Assembly (NCBI GenBank): GCA_963728975.1
Contig: CAVSMF010000002.1
Span: 62,001 to 126,000, forward strand
Direction of reading: 5' to 3'
Source of the DNA: DATFCK01 sp963728975
GTDB taxonomy: Bacteria; Verrucomicrobiota; Verrucomicrobiia; Chthoniobacterales; UBA10450
DNA length: 64,000 nucleotides
Numbering within the stretch: the stretch's first letter is position 1; every line of letters starts with the position of its first letter. Below are positions 50,128 to 59,573 of this stretch, piece by piece. Made by a program: the position numbers and the translations under genes. Under the pieces are notes generated by a model that worked only from the letters and a program-made list of their open reading frames with translations, was not told the origin of the DNA and searched no databases.

Positions 50128-53100
50128 ATGCCCCGCGATTCCTTCGTTCATTTGCACCTTCACACCGAATACTCGCTTCTGGATGGCGCGATTCGAATGA
50201 AAGAGCTGATGAAGAAGGCGGCCGAATTCGAAATGCCGGCTGTGGCCATTACCGATCACGGCAATCTGTTTGGAGCGATCGAGTTTTATCAGGAGGCGCA
50301 AAACGCCGGAATCAAACCAATCATCGGGTGCGAAGCTTACATTGCTCGCGGCTCCCACAAGGATCACTCCAGTTCGATGCGGGAGTCCGCCTACCATTTC
50401 ACTCTCCTGGCCGAGAACGAAGCCGGCTATCGCAACCTGGTGAAGCTTCTTTCCATCGCCCATCTCGATGGCTTTCATTATCGGCCCCGCATAGACAAGG
50501 AACTGCTGGCCCAACATGCGACCGGCCTCATCGGACTGAGCGGTTGTCTGGCTGGAGAGATTAACTCGGCAATCCAAGCCGACCAGATCCAAAAGGCGAA
50601 GCTGGCTGCCGCCGAATATCGGGACATTCTGGGCCGCGAAAATTTCTTCGTCGAACTGCACGATCATGGGCTCGAAGAGCAACGCCGGTGCAATCGTCTG
50701 CTGCCGGAGATTGCACGCGATCTCGGCCTCGGCCTCGTCGCCGCCAACGACGTTCATTTTTTGCGCCGGAGCGATCACCAGGCCCACGACGTCATGTTGT
50801 GCATCGGGACGGGCAAGATGGTGCAGGACGAGCAGCGCATGCGCTACAAGCCCGAGCTTTATTTCAAGTCGCCCCAGGAAATGCGCGAGTTGTTTCGGGA
50901 ATTCCCGGAGTCGATCGCCAATACCCTGGTCGTCGGCGAACGTTGCCGGCTCGACCTCGAATTCGGGCGTTCAAGGTATCCGGAATATCCGATGCCGGAC
51001 GGGCAGTCGCGGGAAGAGTATCTGCGCGATCTTTGCCGCCAGGGAATGGCCGAGCGCTACGGCGAACGGGCCGCGAACGATCCCGAACTGGCCAAGCGTC
51101 TCGACTACGAGCTCGGAGTCCTGGAGAAGACCGGGTTCGTCAGTTATCTGCTCATCGTCTGGGACTTCATCCACTTTGCCAAACAGCGCGGCATTCCGGT
51201 GGGACCGGGCCGCGGATCGGCCGCGGGTTCCCTGGCCGCTTACGTTCTCGGCATCACCGATATCGATCCGCTCCAATACGGGCTCATTTTTGAGCGATTC
51301 CTTAATCCCGACCGGGTGTCGCCGCCCGATATCGATGTCGATTTTTGCGAAACCCGGCGGGGCGAGGTCCTGGAATATGTTCGCCGGAAATATGGGGAGC
51401 GCCGTGTCGCCCAGATTATTACTTTCGGAAAACTAAAAGCCAGAAGCGTGGTGCGCGATGTCGCCCGGGTCATGGGTTTGAGTTACCGCGATGGCGATCG
51501 GCTGGCGAAGATGATTCCGAATGAGTTGAACATTACTCTCGACCTGGCCGTGGAAAAAAATCCCGAGCTAAAACGGGCGGTCGGGACCGAGCCGGCCACA
51601 CGGCAACTGTTTGAGTATGGCCGGATCCTGGAAGGCATTTCGCGCAACGCCGGAATGCACGCCGCCGGCGTAGTGATCGGCGACCGCGATCTCTCCGATT
51701 ACATCCCGCTCTGCCGGGATGTGAAAGGCAACGACGTCATCACCCAGTATTCAATGGGACCGCTGAACGATCTCGGTTTGTTGAAGATGGATTTTCTCGG
51801 ACTCAAAACCTTGACCGTGATCGAGGATACTCTCCGCCTGATCCGGAAGAGCGAACCGGCTTTCTCTCTTAAAACCATTCCGTTAGACGACGCGGCCGCA
51901 TTCGGTCTCTACAACCGCGGAGAAACCATCGGGCTTTTTCAGATGGAATCGGGCGGAATGACGAGCTTGTCGAAGCAGTTCGACGTCCGGAAACTCGACG
52001 ACATCATCGCCTTGATCGCGCTTTATCGCCCCGGCCCGATGGAGCTGATTCCGGAATTCGTAAAAGCGAAAAAGGGAATAACTCCGATCAAATATCTGCA
52101 TCCGTTGCTCGAACAAATCTGCTCCGACACCTACGGGGTAATGATTTACCAGGAACAGGTCATGGCGGCAGCCAGCAAGCTGGCCGGATACACCCTCGGG
52201 CAGGCCGATCTTCTTCGTCGGGCCATGGGGAAGAAAGACAAACAGAAGATGGCCAAGGAACGGAAGACTTTTATCGAGGGATGCGCCCGCACCAACAAAA
52301 TCCCGGAGAAAAAAGCAAATGCGATTTTCGATCTGCTGGAGAAGTTTGCCGGATACGGCTTCAACAAAAGCCACAGCGCCGCTTACGGCGTGATCAGCTA
52401 CCAGACCGCCTACCTGAAAGCGCATTATTCGGTTGAATTCATGGCCGGTTTGCTGAGCAACGAGATTAACGACACGGAAAAAATCTCGATCTTTGTGGCG
52501 GAATGCAAACGAATGAAGATCACGATCCTCCCGCCCGATGCGAACAAGAGCGGGTTGAAATTTGTGCCTGAAAAATGGGAAGGATTGCCCGGACCCGCCG
52601 ATCGCGCTCCGGAGAGCGCTTCCACCAACGGCGCCGCCGCATTCAATGCAATTCGATATGGCCTGGCCGCGATCAAGCACGTGGGGGAAAGCGCCACCGA
52701 AACATTGATTCGGGAGCGCGAACAGAGCGGCGATTATCGGTCCCTGGAAGATTTTTGCGGCCGCCTCGGTCCGCGCGTTGCCAACCGGAAAATGCTGGAA
52801 AGCCTGATCCGCTCGGGCGCGTTTGATTTTCTTGGCCGGGATCGGGCGGAACTCTTTGCCTGCATCGACGAGGCCCTGGCCACGGCCGCCGCAGCCCAGC
52901 GGGATCGCGCCGCCGGACAGGTCTCTCTCTTCGACGAAATCTCGCGGCCGCCCATCACCGCCGCCCATAAGTCGGTAGTCCCCTGGAGCGAGCATGAAAA
53001 ATTATCTTATGAAAAGGAATTGCTCGGTTTTTATGTCAGCGGACATCCGCTGGACGCCTACGCGGCTGTTTTCGCCGCGAAAAATTACCCGGCCATTGCT

Positions 53101-53679
53101 TCCCTGAAGGAATTTGGCGACCGGGCCCAAGTCAAGATTGGGGGGGCCATTGCCCAGCTGGAAAAGAAGTTCACCCGAAAAGAGGGAAAACCGTTCGCGG
53201 TCGTTTGGGTTGAAGATTTGACCGGCATGATCGAGGTCGTGATCTGGAACGACGTTTACCGGTCGATCGCGGATCTGCTGGAGACCGGACGGGTGGTGGA
53301 GGTCCGCGCCACTCTCGATACCCGCGGCGATTCGCTGCGGGCCACTGCGCAACAGGTGAAATTGCTCGGAACCAAGAGCGCTAACGGGAGCGCGACAGTC
53401 AGGGAAGAACCGACCGGCGCGGGTCAGGAGCCGGCGGTTCTCCTCCAGTTTTCGCGCGGCGCCACCAGCAACGAACTCCGGGAAGTGCGGCAGCTTTTGG
53501 CCAGCTCTCCAGGCGGCCGGCCGGTGCAGCTGCTATTCGACCGCGCTGACGGAAATTCGCTTCGGGTGGACGCCGGTCTCGATTGCCGGGTAAATCTCAC
53601 CGCTGATTTGCAGGAAAAACTTTCCCGCTGGCTCGTGACCACCAAACTGGAGCGGCGCGGGCCGGCGCCAAGCGGTTAA
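50128..53679 (+). CDS. dnaE: DNA polymerase III alpha subunit
   Basis: An 1183-residue replicative polymerase of the DnaE1 type. The N-terminal PHP domain starts FVHLHLHTEYSLLDGAIR. The catalytic aspartates lie in PDIDVDFCETRRGEVLEYV near residue 395 with a third further on. The fingers contain KKDKQKMAKERKTFIEG and the helix-hairpin-helix region FNKSHSAAYGVISYQTAYLK. An internal clamp-binding motif, QVSLFDE, is near 931, followed by the OB fold with GMIEVVIWNDVY. No ribosome site precedes the ATG. It is convergent with the AsmA-like gene, 12 bp away. Confidence 0.97.
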   Translation: MPRDSFVHLHLHTEYSLLDGAIRMKELMKKAAEFEMPAVAITDHGNLFGAIEFYQEAQNAGIKPIIGCEAYIARGSHKDHSSSMRESAYHFTLLAENEAGYRNLVKLLSIAHLDGFHYRPRIDKELLAQHATGLIGLSGCLAGEINSAIQADQIQKAKLAAAEYRDILGRENFFVELHDHGLEEQRRCNRLLPEIARDLGLGLVAANDVHFLRRSDHQAHDVMLCIGTGKMVQDEQRMRYKPELYFKSPQEMRELFREFPESIANTLVVGERCRLDLEFGRSRYPEYPMPDGQSREEYLRDLCRQGMAERYGERAANDPELAKRLDYELGVLEKTGFVSYLLIVWDFIHFAKQRGIPVGPGRGSAAGSLAAYVLGITDIDPLQYGLIFERFLNPDRVSPPDIDVDFCETRRGEVLEYVRRKYGERRVAQIITFGKLKARSVVRDVARVMGLSYRDGDRLAKMIPNELNITLDLAVEKNPELKRAVGTEPATRQLFEYGRILEGISRNAGMHAAGVVIGDRDLSDYIPLCRDVKGNDVITQYSMGPLNDLGLLKMDFLGLKTLTVIEDTLRLIRKSEPAFSLKTIPLDDAAAFGLYNRGETIGLFQMESGGMTSLSKQFDVRKLDDIIALIALYRPGPMELIPEFVKAKKGITPIKYLHPLLEQICSDTYGVMIYQEQVMAAASKLAGYTLGQADLLRRAMGKKDKQKMAKERKTFIEGCARTNKIPEKKANAIFDLLEKFAGYGFNKSHSAAYGVISYQTAYLKAHYSVEFMAGLLSNEINDTEKISIFVAECKRMKITILPPDANKSGLKFVPEKWEGLPGPADRAPESASTNGAAAFNAIRYGLAAIKHVGESATETLIREREQSGDYRSLEDFCGRLGPRVANRKMLESLIRSGAFDFLGRDRAELFACIDEALATAAAAQRDRAAGQVSLFDEISRPPITAAHKSVVPWSEHEKLSYEKELLGFYVSGHPLDAYAAVFAAKNYPAIASLKEFGDRAQVKIGGAIAQLEKKFTRKEGKPFAVVWVEDLTGMIEVVIWNDVYRSIADLLETGRVVEVRATLDTRGDSLRATAQQVKLLGTKSANGSATVREEPTGAGQEPAVLLQFSRGATSNELREVRQLLASSPGGRPVQLLFDRADGNSLRVDAGLDCRVNLTADLQEKLSRWLVTTKLERRGPAPSG

Positions 53680-53691
53680 CGGCGCCGCGAT

Positions 53692-55977
53692 TTATCTGCG
53701 GCGTTTGCGAGTGTGGGAATGTTTTTTCCGCTCGGACGCTTGTAATCCAAGAACCAGGGTTCCAATTTCTCCAGCGGCGGTGGAACAGAAACGGAACTGG
53801 CGCGCGGTGACGTCCCAGTTGAGCGAGCCGAGCAAAGGATTCAACTCCGGTTCGCGTAAAGCGATCGTCCATTCCGGAGCAGGGATCCCTCCGTGCAGCT
53901 CGATTGCGCCGATGATTGGACCGTCAGTCGTCGCCGGCGCCGATGTTATTTCAATCCGGCTGACACAACCGGGCGTGACCGGGCTCAATTCCAGGAGCGG
54001 CTGCATGGGCACCAGCCGAATGCCAATGCCGCTCATATTTTGGAAATCGACCCGGCCCCAAAACGATGCGACTGCATCCGGGCCCCCGAGGTGAATGAAA
54101 TCAATTGCCGCCTGATAACCGGTGAAAGTGACCCGGCCCGCTATTTCCGGGATGTTTACGGCCGATTTTGCCATTCGGCCGCCGATCAATTGCAAATCCC
54201 CGGTAACGCGGGGATGGGCCGGAGTCTGGCCAATGGAAAGTTTTCCGCTCAACACCCCGGCTTCCACGGGGCCGCTCGAAAGTGGGCGGGGAAGTTCCGA
54301 GACCAACAAGGACGGAAAATCGAGAGTAACGTTGACCGGCGACCGTGAAAATGCTTCCCAATCGGCGCCGATCTGGAGAGGAAAGTTGGCGCTAAATCCG
54401 ACCGGCTGCGAGAGCGGGGGATCGATGGTTCCCTGCGCGTCCCATACTCCTGAAGAGATGGTGGCATGAACCACCGCCGAGGTTGGTTTGCTCTTAGCTT
54501 CCCCGTAAATGCTTGAGAAATATTCCCGGACATCGTCGATTCGAATTTCAACCGTGCCGGAATAGTTGTGTCTGGCCGAAGTCCCGACTCGCCCCTGGGC
54601 CCATAAGTAATCGTTTTTTCGCTGCATCTCCAATCGGTCGATTTCGAGTTCGTCCGGTTTGAGATCCAATTGCGCGTTAAAAGTGTCGACCGTTTTTTTA
54701 AACATCGTCAGCGACGTGCCAGTGGCCGTTACGTAGCCCCCGAGTTTGCGATCGCGCGCGTTCATGGTCCCTTCTACGCTGATCTTACCCGCGAAGTCCG
54801 TGCGGCTACCGCCGAACAGATGAGCGAATTCACCCAGATCATCGATCGATGCGGAAATGTTTCCTCGAAAGTCCGGGTGCAGCCAACCGGATGGATTCTT
54901 TGGAAAAGAACCTTCGCCGCTGAGGGTGAGCTGGTTGTTCTTTTGTCTTACGTAAAGCTGCTGGAGTTGCAGCTGCCGGCCGTAAACAGCCACCCCCAGC
55001 ATGATCACATCGGCTTTCCGATCCCGCCAGGCCGGGTCCGTCAGCTCGGTCCAAACCGCGGCCGTGGCATTCAACGGATCGGCAATGTCGCCGCGAAACG
55101 TAAATTTACCGGCGTGCAGCAATCCCGCGACGCGATCGGTGAATCCGAATGCTTCGGCGGTTTGGGGAAGCGAAATGTCCTTGGCCGACCCCGCTACGTT
55201 CCAGTTGCCGCGATGCGTGCGCCATTCATTGGAAATGCTCCCGCGAATTTTTCCCCCGAATGCATCGAGATCGAACTCGAATCCGATTCGACGCTTGCCC
55301 AGCCGGGAAAGATCGCTCGTGATCGACTGGATATCCAGGCCGCGGCTCAAGGTAATGCCGGCAATGCTGAAACGGTCGTTCTGCCAATTCGTGGCCCCGC
55401 GCAGGTCGGAAAAGGTTTGCCGAAACAAAGGGGAAGCAACAATCGCTTCAGCGGCATGGAACCGGCCGGCTTCGATCTGGCTGGCGTTAACCGAAAATCC
55501 TCTGAGCAAAAAAACGCTAGAACCGTTCTCAATCCGCACATTGGAGCGGTCGAGGTCAAAATTGTCCGGGAGAAGCCGTTGCAGGGTGTTCCAGCCACTT
55601 TCCGGGACTGGTTTTCCGCCGTAGTTCCGGCGCACCTCCGCTTCCAGATCGGTGACTGAGATTTCCCGGATGGCGCGCCCCCGCGTCCGAAGCAGGATGC
55701 TTTGAAGATTTAAACCGACAACGACCCGTGCCGCATGGGCATCGACCCGCAAAGCGGCGTCAGGCTGACTCTTGATATGCACCCCAAGCATGATCACGGG
55801 ACGCAACAGCGGCGCTTCGACCTTGTCGATGGCGACGGTGCATTCGTTCGAGCGGGCCTGCCACCAAATCCAAAGGCGCAGACCGTTGGAAACCAGGAGC
55901 GGGGCGAAAACGACCGTGAGCACTCCAGCCACAATCACCAGCAGACCGCCAAGAAAGACTCGATTCTTCAGAGCCAT
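53692..55977 (-). CDS. AsmA-like membrane-anchored protein
   Basis: A 761-residue protein with one N-terminal helix (about 8-30, VFLGGLLVIVAGVLTVVFA) and a long periplasmic beta-rich region with alternating hydrophobic strands, ending in the basic tail RKKHSHTRKRRR. The architecture and repeated strand patterns (GKISVEGTMNARDRKLGGYV, GVLSGKLSIGQTPAHPRVTG) fit AsmA/TamB/YhdP-type proteins that form grooves for lipid transfer between the membranes. Sequence similarity to any named member is weak, so this is a fold-level assignment. It is preceded on the same strand by the DUF4230 gene after 84 bp and may be cotranscribed with it. Confidence 0.7.
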   Translation of the reverse strand: MALKNRVFLGGLLVIVAGVLTVVFAPLLVSNGLRLWIWWQARSNECTVAIDKVEAPLLRPVIMLGVHIKSQPDAALRVDAHAARVVVGLNLQSILLRTRGRAIREISVTDLEAEVRRNYGGKPVPESGWNTLQRLLPDNFDLDRSNVRIENGSSVFLLRGFSVNASQIEAGRFHAAEAIVASPLFRQTFSDLRGATNWQNDRFSIAGITLSRGLDIQSITSDLSRLGKRRIGFEFDLDAFGGKIRGSISNEWRTHRGNWNVAGSAKDISLPQTAEAFGFTDRVAGLLHAGKFTFRGDIADPLNATAAVWTELTDPAWRDRKADVIMLGVAVYGRQLQLQQLYVRQKNNQLTLSGEGSFPKNPSGWLHPDFRGNISASIDDLGEFAHLFGGSRTDFAGKISVEGTMNARDRKLGGYVTATGTSLTMFKKTVDTFNAQLDLKPDELEIDRLEMQRKNDYLWAQGRVGTSARHNYSGTVEIRIDDVREYFSSIYGEAKSKPTSAVVHATISSGVWDAQGTIDPPLSQPVGFSANFPLQIGADWEAFSRSPVNVTLDFPSLLVSELPRPLSSGPVEAGVLSGKLSIGQTPAHPRVTGDLQLIGGRMAKSAVNIPEIAGRVTFTGYQAAIDFIHLGGPDAVASFWGRVDFQNMSGIGIRLVPMQPLLELSPVTPGCVSRIEITSAPATTDGPIIGAIELHGGIPAPEWTIALREPELNPLLGSLNWDVTARQFRFCSTAAGEIGTLVLGLQASERKKHSHTRKRRR

Positions 55978-56000
55978 CGCATCCTATGAACCGCTGATCG

Positions 56001-56024
56001 GTAAGTGATGATGATTAGTGACAA
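56001..56024. repeat. Short-word repeat, GTGATGATGATTAGTGA
   Basis: AT-rich direct words (GTGAT/TTAGTGA) lie in the gap between the DUF4230 and AsmA-like genes; the reverse complement of this word type recurs at 59547-59567. Confidence 0.45.
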
Positions 56025-56061
56025 TCGGTGGGTTCGGCCATGAAAAACCGTTCGCCTTCGC

Positions 56062-56874
56062 TTAATCGCCGGCCTTGTCCCGTCCGGTAAAGATAATGTG
56101 CAGGGGCTGAGCCGCGCCCACCCGGGCATCCAATTGTTGTTGCAGCGCCCGTTCCGATTCCGCGAGCAATCCGGTTTGAACAGCCTTCTCCCGCGCCAGC
56201 TGCGGCAGCACCCCAAGTTCTTTCTGAACGTCGTCCCCGGAAATGCGGTTCCACAGTCCGTTCTTAAACTCGAGCACGTCCACCTGCTCCTGCTCAATTC
56301 CAAGAATCTGAGCGTGGGGAAGACGAATAACGATTTCCTCGGGCCGAATATCGATCGAAAGATCCTGACGCAAATCGAATCCGGCTTTCACCGCGAAGGT
56401 GCCGTGAAGTTTGATTTCCTTCGAACTCCCTGCCCAGGTGTGCTGCATTTCATGTTCGACCTCGACTCGCCGGGACAAGATCACCAGCTCGCTCGTCGGA
56501 ACCGTCTGTTCCATGTAGATCCGGTTGTTGATTTTGATCTGCGGTTGCAGATGCGCGATTTCCACAAAAGCGGAACGCAAATCCCGGCCCAGACGCTCCA
56601 GCTCCGCCGTCCCGCGGGTGGCGTTGCGGGCGGGCCAGCTTTCCAGACGAAGGAAAACGATTACCACGACCGCTGCGCAAATCAGGGCGACAAGAGTCAA
56701 GGCCAGCGCCCAGGAGAATCGCCCAGACCTGCCCGATCTCGAATGAAAAGGAGGGATTGCCTGGTCCCGACGCGCAGCCGGCTTCTGAGTCTGGCGTTCT
56801 CTACGGTTCACCCAAAAAAAGTACCGCCCCCCGCGCCCGATGGACGCGAAGGGCGGCTGTTCCCCCCAGAACAC
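56062..56874 (-). CDS. DUF4230 domain membrane protein
   Basis: A 270-residue protein with a basic, disordered N-terminus (about 1-50), one transmembrane helix (about 53-76) and an extracytoplasmic domain. The domain follows the DUF4230 pattern: LVILSRRVEVEHEMQHTWAG, a beta segment GTFAVKAGFDLRQDLSIDIR, EIVIRLPHAQILGIEQEQ, and a closing helix REKAVQTGLLAESERALQQQ. The function of the family is unknown. The start at ATG 56874 is uncertain; shorter starts are possible within the basic region. It lies upstream of the AsmA-like gene. Confidence 0.75.
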   Translation of the reverse strand: MFWGEQPPFASIGRGGRYFFWVNRRERQTQKPAARRDQAIPPFHSRSGRSGRFSWALALTLVALICAAVVVIVFLRLESWPARNATRGTAELERLGRDLRSAFVEIAHLQPQIKINNRIYMEQTVPTSELVILSRRVEVEHEMQHTWAGSSKEIKLHGTFAVKAGFDLRQDLSIDIRPEEIVIRLPHAQILGIEQEQVDVLEFKNGLWNRISGDDVQKELGVLPQLAREKAVQTGLLAESERALQQQLDARVGAAQPLHIIFTGRDKAGD

Positions 56875-57170
56875 TCTTGAAAGATTGCCGTCGTAGTAAC
56901 CGAGCTTGCGATTGGTGGCAACAAAATTTTACAGGAACTTATCCGGCAGACCGGCCCACTGGGCAATTTTCCGCTCTGCCCGCACCCTGGTTTCGGGGGA
57001 GCGCCCAAGGGCGGACCCCGGGTAGGGAGCGGAAGAGTGAGTCCCGCTCAATACCCTAAAAGCCGCCAAAAGAGAAGAGAAGATGCGCGACCAGGACACA
57101 AATCGATTCCTGCGTTCCTGAGCCAGTCCCTGGTTTCCTGGCTTCCAGATTCAAATTATTTCCTCTCCCC

Positions 57171-57195
57171 GGCGTCTCACAGAGGCGCCCTACAA
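57171..57195. repeat. REP-like palindrome, copy in repeat island (1)
   Basis: GGCGTCTC-ACA-GAGGCGCC followed by CTACAA; the stem has one mismatch. It is the same element as at 32152-32176 in opposite orientation. Confidence 0.7.
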
Positions 57196-57276
57196 CTGCA
57201 TTTCCTGCGTTCCTGCTTTCCTCAGAGATTTTTTCCTGGCTTCGTGGTTTCCAGATTCAATTTCCTCCCTGTCCCC

Positions 57277-57301
57277 GGCGTCTCACAGAGACGCCCTACA
57301 A
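57277..57301. repeat. REP-like palindrome, copy in repeat island (2)
   Basis: A perfect stem GGCGTCTC-ACA-GAGACGCC followed by CTACAA, identical over 25 bases to the reverse complement of the copy at 32152-32176. Confidence 0.75.
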
Positions 57302-57646
57302 CTGCATTTCCTGCGTTCCTGCTTTCCTTAGCCGTTTCCTGGTTTCCAGGATTCCAGATTGCTAGACAGGATTAGCCCGATTTTGACGAGACCCAAAAGG
57401 AATGTCTAAGGAACGCAGGAAAGCAGGAAAGACACTTGGGTTTGAACCGCGGATTACGCCGATTGCGCGGATGGCAAGGGAGAGCAGTGATGGAGTGATG
57501 GAGACCCCATAATCCAATCCTGTAAATCCTGTTAATCCTGTCTAGTTCCAGTCTGTCTTTTGAATCTTTTCCTGCGTTCCTGGCTTTCAGATTCAATCGA
57601 TCCCTGCGATTGAATTCCGCCGGAAAGCGTCAACTGTCGGTCCTGG

Positions 57647-58693
57647 ATGCTCAAGGATCTGCACCTCCGAAGTTTTCGCTGTTTCGATTCGCTCGCTCTC
57701 GAATTGGGGCCGCGCTTTAATTTTTTTATCGGCGGAAACGGAGAAGGCAAGACCTCGATTCTGGAGGCGGTTTGCGTTCTGCTGCGTCTGCAATCGCAAC
57801 GCAGCCCAAATCTGGCGCCGGCAATTCAGGTCGGCGCCAACCAATTCACCCTGACCGGAAACTACGACGGACATTTTCTGGAATTCCGTTATGCGCGACT
57901 GCATCGAAGATTGCAGTTTGATGGCGTCGAACAACGCACCGCCACGGAATATTTGCGGGTGGCGCGAGTGGTCCCGTTCTCGAATACCGATATTGAGATC
58001 GTTCGTGGCGGCTCGGAAGCGCGCCGGCGTTATCTGGATTTTGTCGGTTTGCAAATCGACGCCCGGTACCGGCCGATTTTGCGCGCTTATGAAAAAGCTC
58101 TGCGATCCCGAAACGCCTTGCTCAAAGCGACGCACCCGCGGCCGCGCGAACTTGCTGCCTACGATAAACCATTGCTGGAACATGGAAGCGCTCTCGGCCA
58201 GATCCGGGCCAAACTGATCGTGCGCCTCGCCCCCCTCATCACGGCAGCCTACCTCCAGATCAGCGATGGCAAGGAAAAAGCCGACGTCTATTTCGCTCCC
58301 GGTAATGAAACCGATTTCGAGACCCAGCTTGCCCGCTCCCTTGCTCAGGAACAGCGGCTTCGGCAAACCGTTGTCGGTCCGCATCGCGACGATCTCGATC
58401 TGTTCGTGGACGGAATGCCGGCGCAAAGTTACGCGTCCGAAGGCCAGCAACGCGCGTTTGCCTTGGCCTTGAAAATTGCCCAAGCCCGAATCTTTACCGA
58501 AGAAGGCGGAGCCCCTGTCTTATTGATCGACGACATTTTTGGCGAGCTCGATCCGGCCCGGCGGAACGCGTTGCTCGCTTCCCTGCCGGCGGCGTCGCAG
58601 AAACTGGTTACGGCGACGAACCGGCAATGGCGCACCGATCCCGACGGCTCGGTGATTTTCAGATTGGAGGATCGAATCCTGCGTCGCGAGTAA
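57647..58693 (+). CDS. recF: DNA replication and repair protein RecF
   Basis: A 348-residue RecF, an ABC-type ATPase that helps load RecA at gapped DNA. Walker A is GGNGEGKTS (29-37). The family segments LHLRSFRCFDSLALELG at the start, TVVGPHRDDLDLFVDG near 243 and the signature ASEGQQRAFALALKIAQA near 265 are present. Walker B is PVLLIDDIFGELD near 286. The length is close to normal (about 360). dnaA, dnaN and gyrB are not beside it. It follows the repeat island, and the yqgE gene comes 159 bp later. Confidence 0.95.
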   Translation: MLKDLHLRSFRCFDSLALELGPRFNFFIGGNGEGKTSILEAVCVLLRLQSQRSPNLAPAIQVGANQFTLTGNYDGHFLEFRYARLHRRLQFDGVEQRTATEYLRVARVVPFSNTDIEIVRGGSEARRRYLDFVGLQIDARYRPILRAYEKALRSRNALLKATHPRPRELAAYDKPLLEHGSALGQIRAKLIVRLAPLITAAYLQISDGKEKADVYFAPGNETDFETQLARSLAQEQRLRQTVVGPHRDDLDLFVDGMPAQSYASEGQQRAFALALKIAQARIFTEEGGAPVLLIDDIFGELDPARRNALLASLPAASQKLVTATNRQWRTDPDGSVIFRLEDRILRRE

Positions 58694-58852
58694 ATGTTGC
58701 CGTGTGCCGGCGACAATCCGAGTGTCATATCGTTGGGCGAGAGACCCATCACCGGCGACCGGGGCGGAGGGATGCTGTGCTTGGCCGAGCCATCCCGCAT
58801 CCGGGCTACACCCCGCCCTTGCGCAGCCGCCACCTGCGCGTTCTAGTTTTCC

Positions 58853-59413
58853 ATGCGCCACCTCAAACGAGAGGTCCCGAAAAACCTCGCCGGCTCCCTG
58901 CTGGTCGCGCACCCCAACATGCTGGATCCGAATTTCCGGCGCACCGTCCTTTTCATTTCTGCGCATGACCCGGAGGAAGGCGCTCTCGGAGTGATTTTGA
59001 ACCGCCCCCTCGACAAGCAGGTGAGCGAGCTGGTCAGCGAAGATCCGCCCCCCGGTCTGGCCGAAGTGCCGGTATTTCTGGGCGGACCGGTGGGACGGAC
59101 CCAGCTCACATTCGCGGTCTTCGAATGGCACAAGGAAACTGGCCTGAACCTGAACCACAACGTCGGCTTGGAACAGGCCGGCGAGCTGGTCGATTACGAT
59201 CCCGCGTCCATCCGCGCTTTCGTCGGATATGCCGGCTGGGAAGCGGGTCAGCTCGAGGCGGAGATGAAGCAACAGGCCTGGATCTACCAAAAGCCGACTC
59301 GGGCAACGCTTCGTCCCGATCGTTTGCCCAAACTCTGGTTTGATATCATGCGGACGCTCGGCCCATGGTACAAACTGCTGGCGGCGGCGCCGGACGATCC
59401 GTCTCTGAATTAG
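58853..59413 (+). CDS. yqgE: YqgE/AlgH family protein
   Basis: A 186-residue protein of the DUF179 family. Conserved segments are AGSLLVAHPNMLDPNFRRTV near the start, GALGVILNRPLDKQVSELV near 45, PVFLGGPVGRTQL near 72 and FVGYAGWEAGQLEAEMKQQA near 120. The function is unknown; some members influence alginate regulation. The ATG at 58853 gives the usual N-terminus. It stands alone between recF and ald on the same strand. Confidence 0.92.
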   Translation: MRHLKREVPKNLAGSLLVAHPNMLDPNFRRTVLFISAHDPEEGALGVILNRPLDKQVSELVSEDPPPGLAEVPVFLGGPVGRTQLTFAVFEWHKETGLNLNHNVGLEQAGELVDYDPASIRAFVGYAGWEAGQLEAEMKQQAWIYQKPTRATLRPDRLPKLWFDIMRTLGPWYKLLAAAPDDPSLN

Positions 59414-59546
59414 CAGGAGGCGATCGACGATTGGTGAACTGAACGATGGCTGGTGCTTGGTTAACCCGGGAGCGGCTTACATCAAGCAGGCAATCGCTTT
59501 CGCCGCCGGTCGCCGGGCCCGGTGCTTTGGACTTGTTACTATCCGC

Positions 59547-59567
59547 TAATCACTTATCACTATCACT
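59547..59567. repeat. Short-word repeat TAATCACTTATCACTATCAC
   Basis: Three ATCACT words lie just before the ald start; related words in inverted orientation are at 56001-56024. Confidence 0.45.
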
Positions 59568-59573
59568 TTCTCG

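Larger units (their letters stand above)
56875..57646. repeat. Repeat island between the DUF4230 and recF genes
   Basis: This 772-bp gap holds no convincing gene but at least five repeat types. An imperfect tandem duplication of about 106 bp starts at 57145 and 57251, each copy with a GGCGTCTCACAGAG palindrome and CCTGCGTTCCTGCTTTCC. Inverted copies of that word lie at 57409-57435. GCGGATTACGCCGATTGCGC is at about 57450-57470. TGATGGAGTGATGGAG is at 57486-57505. Three AATCCTGT words lie at 57516-57545. The recF promoter must be at the right edge. Confidence 0.75.
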
